Positions 49,544 through 58,124 of a stretch of 64,000 nt of DNA are shown piece by piece (position 1 is the stretch's first letter; every line of letters starts with the position of its first letter). Below the pieces are notes generated by a model. That model ran no database searches. It was not told the DNA's origin and was given only the letters and a program-made list of their open reading frames with translations. The stretch is taken from NCBI GenBank assembly GCA_018970175.1, contig JAGWWV010000004.1, positions 1-64,000 on the forward strand, written 5' to 3'. A program made the position numbers and the translations under genes. The DNA comes from Acidobacteriota bacterium. GTDB taxonomy: Bacteria; Actinomycetota; Acidimicrobiia; Acidimicrobiales; Ilumatobacteraceae.

Positions 49544-50470
49544 ATGGCTGTAGCTGAACGTGGTTCGGACGCCATGCGTCAGTACCTCAACGAAATCGGC
49601 CAGCACGACCTTCTCACCGCCGAAGACGAGCGGCGCCTCGGGAAGCTGATCAAGGACGGCCAGATCGCGGCGAGAAAACTCGAATCGGGAAACGTGGGCG
49701 CTGCGGACAAACCCGCGCTGCGCCGGGCGGCGAAGGCCGGTGCCGAAGCCAAGGATCAGATGGTCGAGGCGAATCTTCGTCTCGTCGTGTCGATAGCGCG
49801 ACGCTACGACGGCAAGGAGCTGCAGCTTCCCGACCTCATCCAAGAGGGGAACATCGGCCTCATGCGAGCGGCCGACAAGTACGACTTCGAAAAGGGCTTC
49901 AAATTCTCGACGTACGCAACGTGGTGGATTCGCCAGGCAATGACGCGGGCGATGGCCGACCAAGGCCGCAACATTCGCATCCCCACCCACATGATGGAAC
50001 TCGTCAACCGGGTGCAGCGTGCCGAGCGTGAGCTCACCTCCGAGCTGAAAGGTGATCCGGGGCCCGAGGAAGTCGCGCAACGCTGCGATCTTCCCGTCGA
50101 GAAGGTTCTGGAACTGATGCAGTACGCGATTCCGACGATCAGCCTCGACACGCCACTCGGCGACGACGGCGAGGGCGGCGCCTACGGCGACATCATCGCC
50201 GATGCAAACGCCGAGTCACCGATCGGTATCGCCGAACGCAACGCGCTCATCGACGCCGTGAAGTCCGAGCTCGGCATGCTTCCGGAACGCGACCGTGAGA
50301 TTCTGGCCCTGCGGTTCGGCATCACCGACGGCCGGTCGCGCACGCTCGACGAGGTTGCGGCAGAGTTCGGCGTGACCCGCGAACGCATCCGTCAAATCGA
50401 ACAAAAGACACTTGCCCGCCTGCGCCATCCGCACAACTCGGCGCGACTCAGGGCGTTTCTGGACGATTGA
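49544..50470 (+). CDS. RNA polymerase sigma-70 family factor (RpoD/SigB-like, no long N-terminal region)
   Basis: VEANLRLVVSIARRYDGKELQLPDLIQEGNIGLMRAADKYDFEKGFKFSTYATWWIRQAMTRAMADQGRNIRIPTHM; region 4 VTRERIRQIEQKTLARLRHP. Confidence 0.95.
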   Translation: MAVAERGSDAMRQYLNEIGQHDLLTAEDERRLGKLIKDGQIAARKLESGNVGAADKPALRRAAKAGAEAKDQMVEANLRLVVSIARRYDGKELQLPDLIQEGNIGLMRAADKYDFEKGFKFSTYATWWIRQAMTRAMADQGRNIRIPTHMMELVNRVQRAERELTSELKGDPGPEEVAQRCDLPVEKVLELMQYAIPTISLDTPLGDDGEGGAYGDIIADANAESPIGIAERNALIDAVKSELGMLPERDREILALRFGITDGRSRTLDEVAAEFGVTRERIRQIEQKTLARLRHPHNSARLRAFLDD

Positions 50471-50505
50471 TTTCCCGACCCCGCTGCTAGCCTGCCCGAT
50501 GCCCT

Positions 50506-50578
50506 TCGGGGGTAGCTCAGTTGGCAGAGCAACGGACTGTTAATCCGTCGGTCGTGGGTTCGAGCCCCACCCCCCGAG
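50506..50578 (+). tRNA. tRNA-Asn(GTT)
   Basis: Acceptor TCGGGGG/CCCCCGA, anticodon arm ACGGA-CTGTTAA-TCCGT, T-arm GTGGGTTCGAGCCCCAC. Confidence 0.95.
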
Positions 50579-50599
50579 CAACGAAGAGTCCCGTTTCCC

Positions 50600-50672
<73 letters not shown>

Positions 50673-50684
50673 CTGCGCAGTGCG

Positions 50685-51644
50685 TCAACCGATCGCTTGG
50701 GCAATTTCGTGGAAGAGCGGAATGCCGATGGCCAAGTTGAACGGGAAGGTCATGCCGAGCGCCGCGCCGAGAGACAAGCCGACGTCGGCTTCGGGCAGGC
50801 CCACCCGCACGGCCGCCGGTGCGGCGATGTAGCTGGCGCTTGCGGACATTGCGCCAAGCACCGCGGCGCCGCCCACCGACAGGCCGGCAATCGTGCCGCC
50901 GAGAACCCCAACGGCGCCGAAGATGAGAGGCATTCCGGTCGCAAAGACGACGAGTCTCGGGCCAACGGCCTTCAGCGTCCGCAGTCGCTGCGCCGCGAGG
51001 GTTCCGAGATCGAGAAGAAAGAGCACGAGCACCCCCGCGAAGAGATCGCGGAAGAGCGGTTCGACTTTTTCGATGCCTTTCTGATTGGCGAAACATCCGA
51101 TGAGGAGGCCTCCGACCAGGAGCACGATGCTCTTTCCCGTGACGACCTCGTGGATTGCCGACTTTAGATTTTGCCCGCCGAGCGCCCGACTTGCGATCAC
51201 CATCGCGACCACGATCCCGGGGATCTCGAGCAGAGCGACGAGTGCAGGGAGGTAGCCCTCGTCGAGAGTGCCTGCCGCGCGGGTGAACGTTTCTGCGGCC
51301 GAGAACGTGACGGCCGAAACCGAGCCGTAGTGGGCTGCGAGTGACGCCGCATCGGCGACGTTGAGTCCGACGAATCGTCGCGCCACTTCGTAAGCGACGA
51401 AGGGCACCATCAAGCCGATGACGAGGGTGACGAGCGTCGGCGCGGCAATGTCGCCGAGCGCGGCGTCGCGCAGTTCGATGCCGCCCTTCATGCCGATTGC
51501 GAACAACAGATACGTCGACAAGAGCGACGTGACCGCCTCCGGGAACCGCAGGTCGCTGCGGAACAGCGTGGCGACGAGACCGAGGGCAAATGCCAGAACG
51601 GCCGGCGACGCGAGGTTCAGGCTGAGGAGTTCAGAGATCGACAC
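50685..51644 (-). CDS. Sodium-dependent bicarbonate transporter family permease (SbtA-like)
   Basis: LNLASPAVLAFALGLVATLFRSDLRFPEAVTSLLSTYLLFAIGMKGG; C-term ASASYIAAPAAVRVGLPEADVGLSLGAALGMTFPFNLAIGIPLF. Confidence 0.88.
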   Translation of the reverse strand: MSISELLSLNLASPAVLAFALGLVATLFRSDLRFPEAVTSLLSTYLLFAIGMKGGIELRDAALGDIAAPTLVTLVIGLMVPFVAYEVARRFVGLNVADAASLAAHYGSVSAVTFSAAETFTRAAGTLDEGYLPALVALLEIPGIVVAMVIASRALGGQNLKSAIHEVVTGKSIVLLVGGLLIGCFANQKGIEKVEPLFRDLFAGVLVLFLLDLGTLAAQRLRTLKAVGPRLVVFATGMPLIFGAVGVLGGTIAGLSVGGAAVLGAMSASASYIAAPAAVRVGLPEADVGLSLGAALGMTFPFNLAIGIPLFHEIAQAIG

Positions 51645-51666
51645 GAACTCTAAATCTATGACATAT

Positions 51667-51692
51667 AAAACCTGAAATCAAATACAGGTTTT
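51667..51692. promoter_or_regulatory. Inverted repeat AAAACCTG-N10-CAGGTTTT in an AT-rich leader of the SbtA-like gene; operator or hairpin
   Basis: 8-bp perfect arms; a second overlapping pair CCTGAAAT (51671-51678) / ATTTCAGG (51709-51716). Confidence 0.55.
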
Positions 51693-51725
51693 CAGAACCA
51701 CTCCTACTATTTCAGGGATATCGGG

Positions 51726-52127
51726 TCAGAGGTTCTGGGAGCGCTGCGATTCGACCGCGATCTTCAGAATGACACGGCCCTTCTCGATGGGCATGGCGTA
51801 GGGGCCACCCGTGTAACGCATCGCGCAGGCGTCGATGTGCTCGCGGGCGTCCTCGCCGGCCACCTCGGCGACGCAACGTCCCCGCACTTCGGCGTAGGCG
51901 TAGGGGTTGTCGGCCTTCCACATCGCGACGGTCACCATCGGATTGGCCTTGATTGAGTCGTACTTGATGCGCCCGAGGTCGGTGTTGATGAGAAGGTGCT
52001 CGTCGTCGGCGTCGACCCACATCACATGGCTGGCGATGCGGCCGCTCGGCAGCATGAACGACAACGTGCCGAAGTTCTTTCCCTGGGCGAGATCGCGGAT
52101 GGCAGGGTCGAGTTTCTTGAAGGTCAT
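51726..52127 (-). CDS. Pyridoxamine 5'-phosphate oxidase / F420-dependent family protein
   Basis: NFGTLSFMLPSGRIASHVMWVDADDEHLLINTDLGRIKYDSIKANPMVTVAMW. Confidence 0.88.
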   Translation of the reverse strand: MTFKKLDPAIRDLAQGKNFGTLSFMLPSGRIASHVMWVDADDEHLLINTDLGRIKYDSIKANPMVTVAMWKADNPYAYAEVRGRCVAEVAGEDAREHIDACAMRYTGGPYAMPIEKGRVILKIAVESQRSQNL

Positions 52128-52136
52128 GATGCGACG

Positions 52137-53687
52137 CTACTGCGCCGTATCGCTCAATCGCTCGCGAAGCTCGCGTTTCAGAATCTTGCCCGCACCCGAC
52201 AGGGGCAGGGGCTCGGTCTGGATCGTCCACGACTTCGGCACTTTGTAACCGGCGATGGTCTTGCGGGCGTGCGCGTCGAGGTCGGCCTCGGTGGCCGCAC
52301 CCTGAGCGCACACGACGAATGCATGTACCGCCTCGCCCCACACTTCGTGGGGTCTGCCGACGACGGCAACCTGCGTCACGCCGGGAAAGGTCGAGATCGC
52401 ATTTTCGACCTCGAGTGAATAGACGTTCTCGCCACCCGAGACGATCATGTCCTTCACACGGTCGGCAAGGAACACGTAACCCTGGTCGTTCATCCGACCC
52501 GCATCGCCCGAGCGGTACCAGCCGTCGACGAGTGCGTGCGCGGTCGCCTCGGGCTTGTTCCAATAGCCGAGCATCGCCGAGTCGCAACGGATCCACAGTT
52601 CGCCAACCTCGCCGACGGGCAGCGGCTCGGTCGTGTCGGGATCGCGAATCTCGACTTCGACGCCGATGCACGGACGGCCGACCGATTTCAAGATGTTGCC
52701 GCCGGTGCGGTGGTCGTGGGGTGTGAGTGCACACACCGTCGCGGCGAACTCGGTCATGCCGTACGCCTGGAAGAAGTTGAGGTTCGGATACATCGACATG
52801 TACCGGGCAAGCAGCGCGTCGGGCATCGGCGCCGCGCCGTATCCCATCAGCGTCAGCGACTCGAACATCGACGGTTCGAAATCGGGGTGATGCACGATGA
52901 GGCCGAACATCGTCGGCACACCAGCAATTGCGGTGATGCGGTGATCGCGAACCGCGTTCATCACTGCCTTCGGTTCAAAGCCGGGTAGCAGGTAGACCGA
53001 CCCGCCCGTGGGAATGAGAAGGGCCCACGTCATGATGCTGCCGACGTGGAAGAGGGGCATGAAGGCGAGGTACCGCCAGCCGGGTTCGATGAGCATGCCC
53101 ATTTGGCTGCGGTAGGTGATGAGCGCGATCGCCTTCTGCGGGAGGATCACACCCTTCGGCAGGCCCGTGGTGCCGCCGGTGTACATCAGCACCGCGGGCT
53201 GGTCGTCGTCGGGTTCGGCCGGAATCGAACCGACGGGTTGCGCGTCGACGAGATCGTCGTAGCGCAGGTCGTGCGGTGCATCGGCTCCGCCGATGAGAAC
53301 GACGGTCCGAAGGTGGGTCAGGCGAGGACGGATCTCGGCAACGAGCGGTGCGAACGTCGCATCGACGAACAGCACCGTCGTGCCCGAGTCGTTCAGGATG
53401 TAGACGAATTCGTCGGCGGCAAGGCGACTGTTCAGCGGGTTGATGATGGCGGTGCCGCTGAGGCACGCATGCCACAGCTCGATGTACTCGTGGCACGACC
53501 CGGCGAGCACTCCCACGCGATCGGTGGGCGACACGCCGAGGGTGCGCAGCGCGCCGATCAACTGCGTGACGCGGTCGATGTGTTGTCGGTACGTGGCGTC
53601 GTAGCCACTCGCAAGGTCGATGATCGCGCGCTCGTCGGCGAACATCAAACCGCGTTTCAGGATGCGCGAAAAGTTCAGTTCCCCCAC
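52137..53687 (-). CDS. Acyl-CoA synthetase (AMP-dependent ligase)
   Basis: VLMYTGGTTGLPKGVILPQKA, YGMTEFAATVC, YRSGDAGRMNDQGYVFLADRVKDMIVSGGENVYSLEVE; GTG start inferred. Confidence 0.93.
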   Translation of the reverse strand: MGELNFSRILKRGLMFADERAIIDLASGYDATYRQHIDRVTQLIGALRTLGVSPTDRVGVLAGSCHEYIELWHACLSGTAIINPLNSRLAADEFVYILNDSGTTVLFVDATFAPLVAEIRPRLTHLRTVVLIGGADAPHDLRYDDLVDAQPVGSIPAEPDDDQPAVLMYTGGTTGLPKGVILPQKAIALITYRSQMGMLIEPGWRYLAFMPLFHVGSIMTWALLIPTGGSVYLLPGFEPKAVMNAVRDHRITAIAGVPTMFGLIVHHPDFEPSMFESLTLMGYGAAPMPDALLARYMSMYPNLNFFQAYGMTEFAATVCALTPHDHRTGGNILKSVGRPCIGVEVEIRDPDTTEPLPVGEVGELWIRCDSAMLGYWNKPEATAHALVDGWYRSGDAGRMNDQGYVFLADRVKDMIVSGGENVYSLEVENAISTFPGVTQVAVVGRPHEVWGEAVHAFVVCAQGAATEADLDAHARKTIAGYKVPKSWTIQTEPLPLSGAGKILKRELRERLSDTAQ

Positions 53688-53697
53688 GCGAGGCAGG

Positions 53698-54219
53698 TTA
53701 GTCGTCGTCTCCGCCGCGTTCGCCGCCCTCACCCTTGGCCTTGACTCCGTTCCACACGGACTTGGCCCCCGTGTGTCCTGCGTCGTAGACCATGTACGCA
53801 CCGACAGCGCCCGAAACAATCGACGCCGCAAGCAGCGTGGACGGCACCCACTTCGGCAACTTCAACTTCGACAATTTGCCCTTCCGGCGAAGTGCTTCTT
53901 CGGCCGCGGCAACGATGACGATCGCAGCAAACACGCCCGCACCCCCTTGTGCACGACTTCCAGCCTCGGTGTGATCGTGGACGAGTTGACGGACGGCGCC
54001 TTCGCGTGCCCGTTGGAGTCCCTCGCCGGATCCCGCGGCGAGAAGTACACCGATTCCACCGATGCCCGCAGCGATCGCGGCCGCGATGAGCAATTGAGTC
54101 CGATAGCGCTTCCAGCTTGCGACGATTACGAGAAGAAAGGCGAGTGGTACGAGCACCACGGGTATGTGGACGATTAGCGGGTGCGCAGGTATTCCCGCGA
54201 TGTTGTCAAGCGCGAACAT
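53698..54219 (-). CDS. DUF2231-like membrane protein with acidic tail
   Basis: GIPAHPLIVHIPVVLVPLAFLLVI, several TM segments, AYMVYDAGHTGAKSVW; tail GERGGDDD. Confidence 0.65.
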   Translation of the reverse strand: MFALDNIAGIPAHPLIVHIPVVLVPLAFLLVIVASWKRYRTQLLIAAAIAAGIGGIGVLLAAGSGEGLQRAREGAVRQLVHDHTEAGSRAQGGAGVFAAIVIVAAAEEALRRKGKLSKLKLPKWVPSTLLAASIVSGAVGAYMVYDAGHTGAKSVWNGVKAKGEGGERGGDDD

Positions 54220-54799
54220 GGATTCTTTCTTCCCGTTCAGTTTCCGAACCACGCAACGGTGTGCGGGATGTCGGGGTGCGAACCGTGATGAGTCGGGCGG
54301 TGCCGAAGGCGGTGGCGAGTGCGATCACCGCGATGGTCAGTGCGCCGTACCAGCGCGACGTCACGTCGGTGCCCGCAGCGATCGCATGCCATGTCACCAT
54401 GATGAAGGCGAGGTAACTCAGCATGTGGATGGCGCGCCAGGTGCGCTTGGGCATTCGCTTCATCATCCATGACGTCACCTGAACCGCGCCGAGCATCCAG
54501 AAGGCGACGACGCCGAGTGCCACCGAGCCCGGTTCCCAGTCGGATGCGAAGGGAATGAGCAGGTGCGACGCGGTGAAGTGCGTGTAGTTGTCGCCGACGA
54601 GCGCAAGCATGTGGAGAGCGGTCGATGCAACGAGCAACGAGCCCAGCCAGCGATGCAGGTCGAGCAACCATGCCGGCCGGTCCCAACCGCGGAAGAGGCG
54701 AGTCGCCAGGAGAATTCCCCAGGCGCACGTGGCGAGTACGAGAACCCATGCGACCGTGCCCGAAGCCCGCGAGACGTACCACCAAAAGTGACTGTTCAT
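54206..54799 (-). CDS. Ferric-reductase-like transmembrane domain protein
   Basis: WWYVSRASGTVAWVLVLATCAWGILLATRLFR..WLLDLHRWLGSLLVASTALHMLALVGDN..TWRAIHMLSYLAFIMVTWHAIAAG; His pairs in TM helices. Confidence 0.82.
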   Translation of the reverse strand: MNSHFWWYVSRASGTVAWVLVLATCAWGILLATRLFRGWDRPAWLLDLHRWLGSLLVASTALHMLALVGDNYTHFTASHLLIPFASDWEPGSVALGVVAFWMLGAVQVTSWMMKRMPKRTWRAIHMLSYLAFIMVTWHAIAAGTDVTSRWYGALTIAVIALATAFGTARLITVRTPTSRTPLRGSETEREERIHVRA

Positions 54800-55776
54800 C
54801 GTGTGAACCTTTCGAACGACGGAGTTGAGGTCACGTTGCCATCGACGCGTTCGAAGCGACCCGCCAAACCGCGCGATTCGACAATGACGCCGGCCATGTC
54901 GGCACCCGCCACCAGGGTTGCGGTTGCGAACACCTCGGCCCACACGGCGGTCGAGGCGATGACGCTCGACATGCGAAGCGCCGATGGCCGCGATTCATCG
55001 AGCGGTGCGTTCGTTGCGGGGTCGATGACATGGTGGCCGCTGTGCCAACGCTTTGCGAACGTCGACGACGTGGCAATCGCGCCGGACTGCACGACGACCG
55101 TCGTGCCGCCGAGTGCGGGGTGGGAGAGTGCCTCGATGTCGATGGTCCAGCCGTCGGGGTCGGGGCTTTGACCGACACAGCGAATGTCGCCACCGATGTT
55201 GACAAGCGCTCCGAGTGCACCGTCGAGAACGAGACGTTCGGCGACGATGTCGGCGGCCAGGCCCTTGCCGAGCCCGCCCGCGTCGAGCGTCGCACCGTCG
55301 AGGAGCCGGCACCATGTCGTTCTGCCATGCTTCGGATCGTCGACCGACTCCAGCAGCACGCTCCGCTGGGTTGGTGTGCGGTGCGCCGGCTCGGCACCGC
55401 AACTCGGCTGACCGTCACCGGCGAGTGATCGGCCGTATCCGGCGGTGATCAATGCGGGAAGGACGAACGGGTTGAAGAGTCCGTCAGTCGCCTCGTACGC
55501 CGCGAGCAAGTGTCGAATCAAGACCTCGGTATCGGGGGTAATCTGCACAGCTCGACCACGTGCGGTGTTCAGGCGGGCGATGTCGGATGTGGGTGCGAAC
55601 CGACTCCACGCCGCTTCGAGGCTGAACAGCCAGTCCTGTGCCCGCTGGGCGAGGATGTCGGCCTGCCCGGCGCTGGCCGCGTTGATGACGAGGTGTGCGG
55701 TGTTGCCCATCGCGGGGAACCGAATCTCGCGAACGGTTGCGCCGCGGTCGATGCACGAAAGGTCAGCGTGAGCCAC
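54796..55776 (-). CDS. apbE: FAD:protein FMN transferase (ApbE family)
   Basis: FPAMGNTAHLVI, LDAGGLGKGLAADIVAERL, ALVNIGGDIRCVG, HHVIDPATNAPLD. Confidence 0.92.
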   Translation of the reverse strand: MAHADLSCIDRGATVREIRFPAMGNTAHLVINAASAGQADILAQRAQDWLFSLEAAWSRFAPTSDIARLNTARGRAVQITPDTEVLIRHLLAAYEATDGLFNPFVLPALITAGYGRSLAGDGQPSCGAEPAHRTPTQRSVLLESVDDPKHGRTTWCRLLDGATLDAGGLGKGLAADIVAERLVLDGALGALVNIGGDIRCVGQSPDPDGWTIDIEALSHPALGGTTVVVQSGAIATSSTFAKRWHSGHHVIDPATNAPLDESRPSALRMSSVIASTAVWAEVFATATLVAGADMAGVIVESRGLAGRFERVDGNVTSTPSFERFTR

Positions 55777-56368
55777 CGCTCGAACCTCGACTCGGTGCTG
55801 GTGGAAGCGTGAATTGAACGGGCGGTTCGGCCGGAGCAATCGGCGCAACGGTGACCACCGGTGCGGCAGTGGCGACCCGTGCGGGCGGAATGGTCTCGGG
55901 TGCGACGGTCGGGGCCGGCACCTCGGCAGCCGCAACATTGGCAGGTGCTTCGACAACCGTGTCGACGACCGTGTCGACGACGGGCGTGGTTGCCGTGGCA
56001 GCGGGCACCAGAGGTGCAACCGTGGTCTGAGGCGCCAATTCGCGAGCGGTGGATGCGGGTGCACCCGTGGGCAATGTCACGGTCCCTTCGGTCGAGGGGT
56101 ACTGCGTGACGGAACTCTGCGTCGTGTGGACCGGCGCAGTTCCGATGGTGCCGAGTGGAGACAGCGCCGAGGGCGTGTTCGCGGCGTTGGGCGTTGGTTG
56201 CGGCGGGGTCGGATTCTGGGACGCCTGCAGCTTCTCGGCGGCGCCGAATGCGGCGGTCATTCCGAGGATCGCGGTGGCCGAGATGCCGGTGGACAGAATG
56301 CGCGCGGAACGCGCGACGTGGCGCGGACGCTTCGGCACCCTCTTGTCGCTTGGCTCAGTCGTCGTCAT
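55763..56368 (-). CDS. Pro/Thr/Ala-rich hypothetical membrane-anchored or exported protein
   Basis: N-terminal basic region plus hydrophobic ILSTGISATAILGMTAAFGAAEKL, then low-complexity P/T/V/A; start MTTTEPSDKRVPKRP preferred over the longer ORF. Confidence 0.6.
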   Translation of the reverse strand: MTTTEPSDKRVPKRPRHVARSARILSTGISATAILGMTAAFGAAEKLQASQNPTPPQPTPNAANTPSALSPLGTIGTAPVHTTQSSVTQYPSTEGTVTLPTGAPASTARELAPQTTVAPLVPAATATTPVVDTVVDTVVEAPANVAAAEVPAPTVAPETIPPARVATAAPVVTVAPIAPAEPPVQFTLPPAPSRGSSGGSR

Positions 56369-57344
56369 CGTCGTGGTCCCGTTCGCGTTCGTGGCGCTCG
56401 CCGTCTTCGTGGTCGTCGTCTTCGTCCTCGTCGCGTTCACGTGGCGGACGGGGCGGATTCAAGTTGCCGCTCGATGGAGAGCTGACCGCCGCCATGATCT
56501 GGCCGTTCACGAGGCGTGCGGAGAACTCGACTGCATTGGTGGGCGAGGCGAGGGTGATGCGAATCTCGCCACCATCGGTCGCACGTTGATTCGTCACTTT
56601 GTAGGCCGAGCCCTGGGTGACCAGCACCTCTTTGACGGTGAGCTGTGTTCTGTTAACCGTCAACGTGATGGTGGCAATGTCGGCAATCTTGAATTGCTTG
56701 TCGACGGGGCCGGCAACGGTGGTCGAGGGCGACATGGGAGGTGCGACGATCGTTGTTGGTGCCGGCGTCAACGGCGCGGGCGGCGGTCCGGGGCGAAGGC
56801 GATCGTCGCGTCGGTGCGCACCGTCGTCATCGTGTCCGTCGGATTCGCCCGAGGGAACAGTGATGGTTGGAACCGTGGTCGACGGTGCCGCGGAGGGTGA
56901 AGTGGTCGATGTTGACTGGCTGACCGACTGGCTGGCCTGGCTTTGCTTCACCCTCGACGAGTCCTGCCCGGATGCCGAAGCCGAAGCGCTCGCCGACGCC
57001 GTGGTGGCGGTGGAGTTGACGGTCGGCACCGTGGTCGTCGGTGCTGCGTCGAGTACGCCCGATTCGACGATCTTCACGACCGGGTTTGCCAGCGGCGTCT
57101 CGGGCGAGCCGTTGATGACATCGGCAACGCCTTCGGCGGAGAATTCGGCGACGGAGCCGGGGGTGGCCCCGTCGCCCAGCGGCATGATGCCGCTTTGCGT
57201 CCCGACGCCGACCACCGTGGCAAAGGCGGGGGAACCTTTTGCCGACGACTCGGTGTCGAGGATCGAAGAGTTGAGGGCAAGTGCTGCACCGCCAGTGGCG
57301 AGGACACCGACGATCGAGAGGGAAGTGGCAAGGCCCGGTTTCAT
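56355..57344 (-). CDS. Exported hypothetical protein with Asp/Glu/His/Arg-rich C-terminal tail
   Basis: Signal-like MKPGLATSLSIVGVLATGGAALALNSS; C-term PPRPPRERDEDEDDDHEDGERHERERDHDDDDD. Confidence 0.65.
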   Translation of the reverse strand: MKPGLATSLSIVGVLATGGAALALNSSILDTESSAKGSPAFATVVGVGTQSGIMPLGDGATPGSVAEFSAEGVADVINGSPETPLANPVVKIVESGVLDAAPTTTVPTVNSTATTASASASASASGQDSSRVKQSQASQSVSQSTSTTSPSAAPSTTVPTITVPSGESDGHDDDGAHRRDDRLRPGPPPAPLTPAPTTIVAPPMSPSTTVAGPVDKQFKIADIATITLTVNRTQLTVKEVLVTQGSAYKVTNQRATDGGEIRITLASPTNAVEFSARLVNGQIMAAVSSPSSGNLNPPRPPRERDEDEDDDHEDGERHERERDHDDDDD

Positions 57345-57446
57345 GGAAGACACGGTAGAAAACCGATTTCAAGGGAACGGCGAGGAGAAATCCAAGAATC
57401 GTCCAAGATTTTCGAACCCGCACATACGAGCCGTGCTTCGGCGACA

Positions 57447-58124
57447 ATGAAGGCCGTGAAGGTTCTGCTCGTCGAGGATGATCCGTCGATTGCGGCGGTG
57501 GTGCAACGCGGCCTCGGCGACGCGGGTTTCGAGGTGCTGCACGTCGAAACCGGCGCGGCGGCGCTGGCCGCCACCGGCTACGACTTCGTTCTGCTCGACC
57601 TCGGTCTGCCCGACACCGACGGGCTCGACGTATGTCGCGACATCCGCGCAAAGAGCCACGTGCCCGTCATCATCGTCACTGCCCGCAGCGACGAACTCGA
57701 CAGGGTGGTTGGTCTGGAACTCGGTGCAGACGACTACGTCGTCAAACCATTCGGCATGCGCGAACTGATCGCGCGCATTCGTGCGGTGCTCCGCCGTGGT
57801 GGCGGTCCCGACCCGGCACAGGCGTCCACCGACATCACCGTCGGCGATCTCGTGATCAACGAGAAGATGCGCGAGGCGACTCTCGCCGGCGAGACGCTCA
57901 CGCTCACGCCGAAAGAGTTCGACCTGCTTGCGTATCTCGCCGCCGAACCCGAGGTGGTGCACCGCCGTCACGACATTCTCGAACGTGTCTGGGACACCGA
58001 GTGGTACGGCCCGACCAAGACGCTCGACGCCCACGTTGCGGCATTGCGCAAGAAGCTCGGCAACCAGGACTGGATCGAGGCCGTGCGGGGCGTCGGCTTC
58101 CGGTTGAGGGCTCCGCAGGCGTGA
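57447..58124 (+). CDS. OmpR/PhoB-family response regulator
   Basis: VKVLLVEDDPSIAAVV, DFVLLDLGLPDTDGLD, winged helix DAHVAALRKKLG..IEAVRGVGFRL. Confidence 0.95.
   Translation: MKAVKVLLVEDDPSIAAVVQRGLGDAGFEVLHVETGAAALAATGYDFVLLDLGLPDTDGLDVCRDIRAKSHVPVIIVTARSDELDRVVGLELGADDYVVKPFGMRELIARIRAVLRRGGGPDPAQASTDITVGDLVINEKMREATLAGETLTLTPKEFDLLAYLAAEPEVVHRRHDILERVWDTEWYGPTKTLDAHVAALRKKLGNQDWIEAVRGVGFRLRAPQA

Noticed and set aside
55763-56440. Longer start for the P/T-rich protein (MNATRTKTTTTKTAS...)
   Set aside because: It would overlap the upstream gene's Asp/His tail by 86 nt and the extra Thr/Lys stretch is just the other frame of the acidic-tail codons; the MTTTEPSDK start is simpler.
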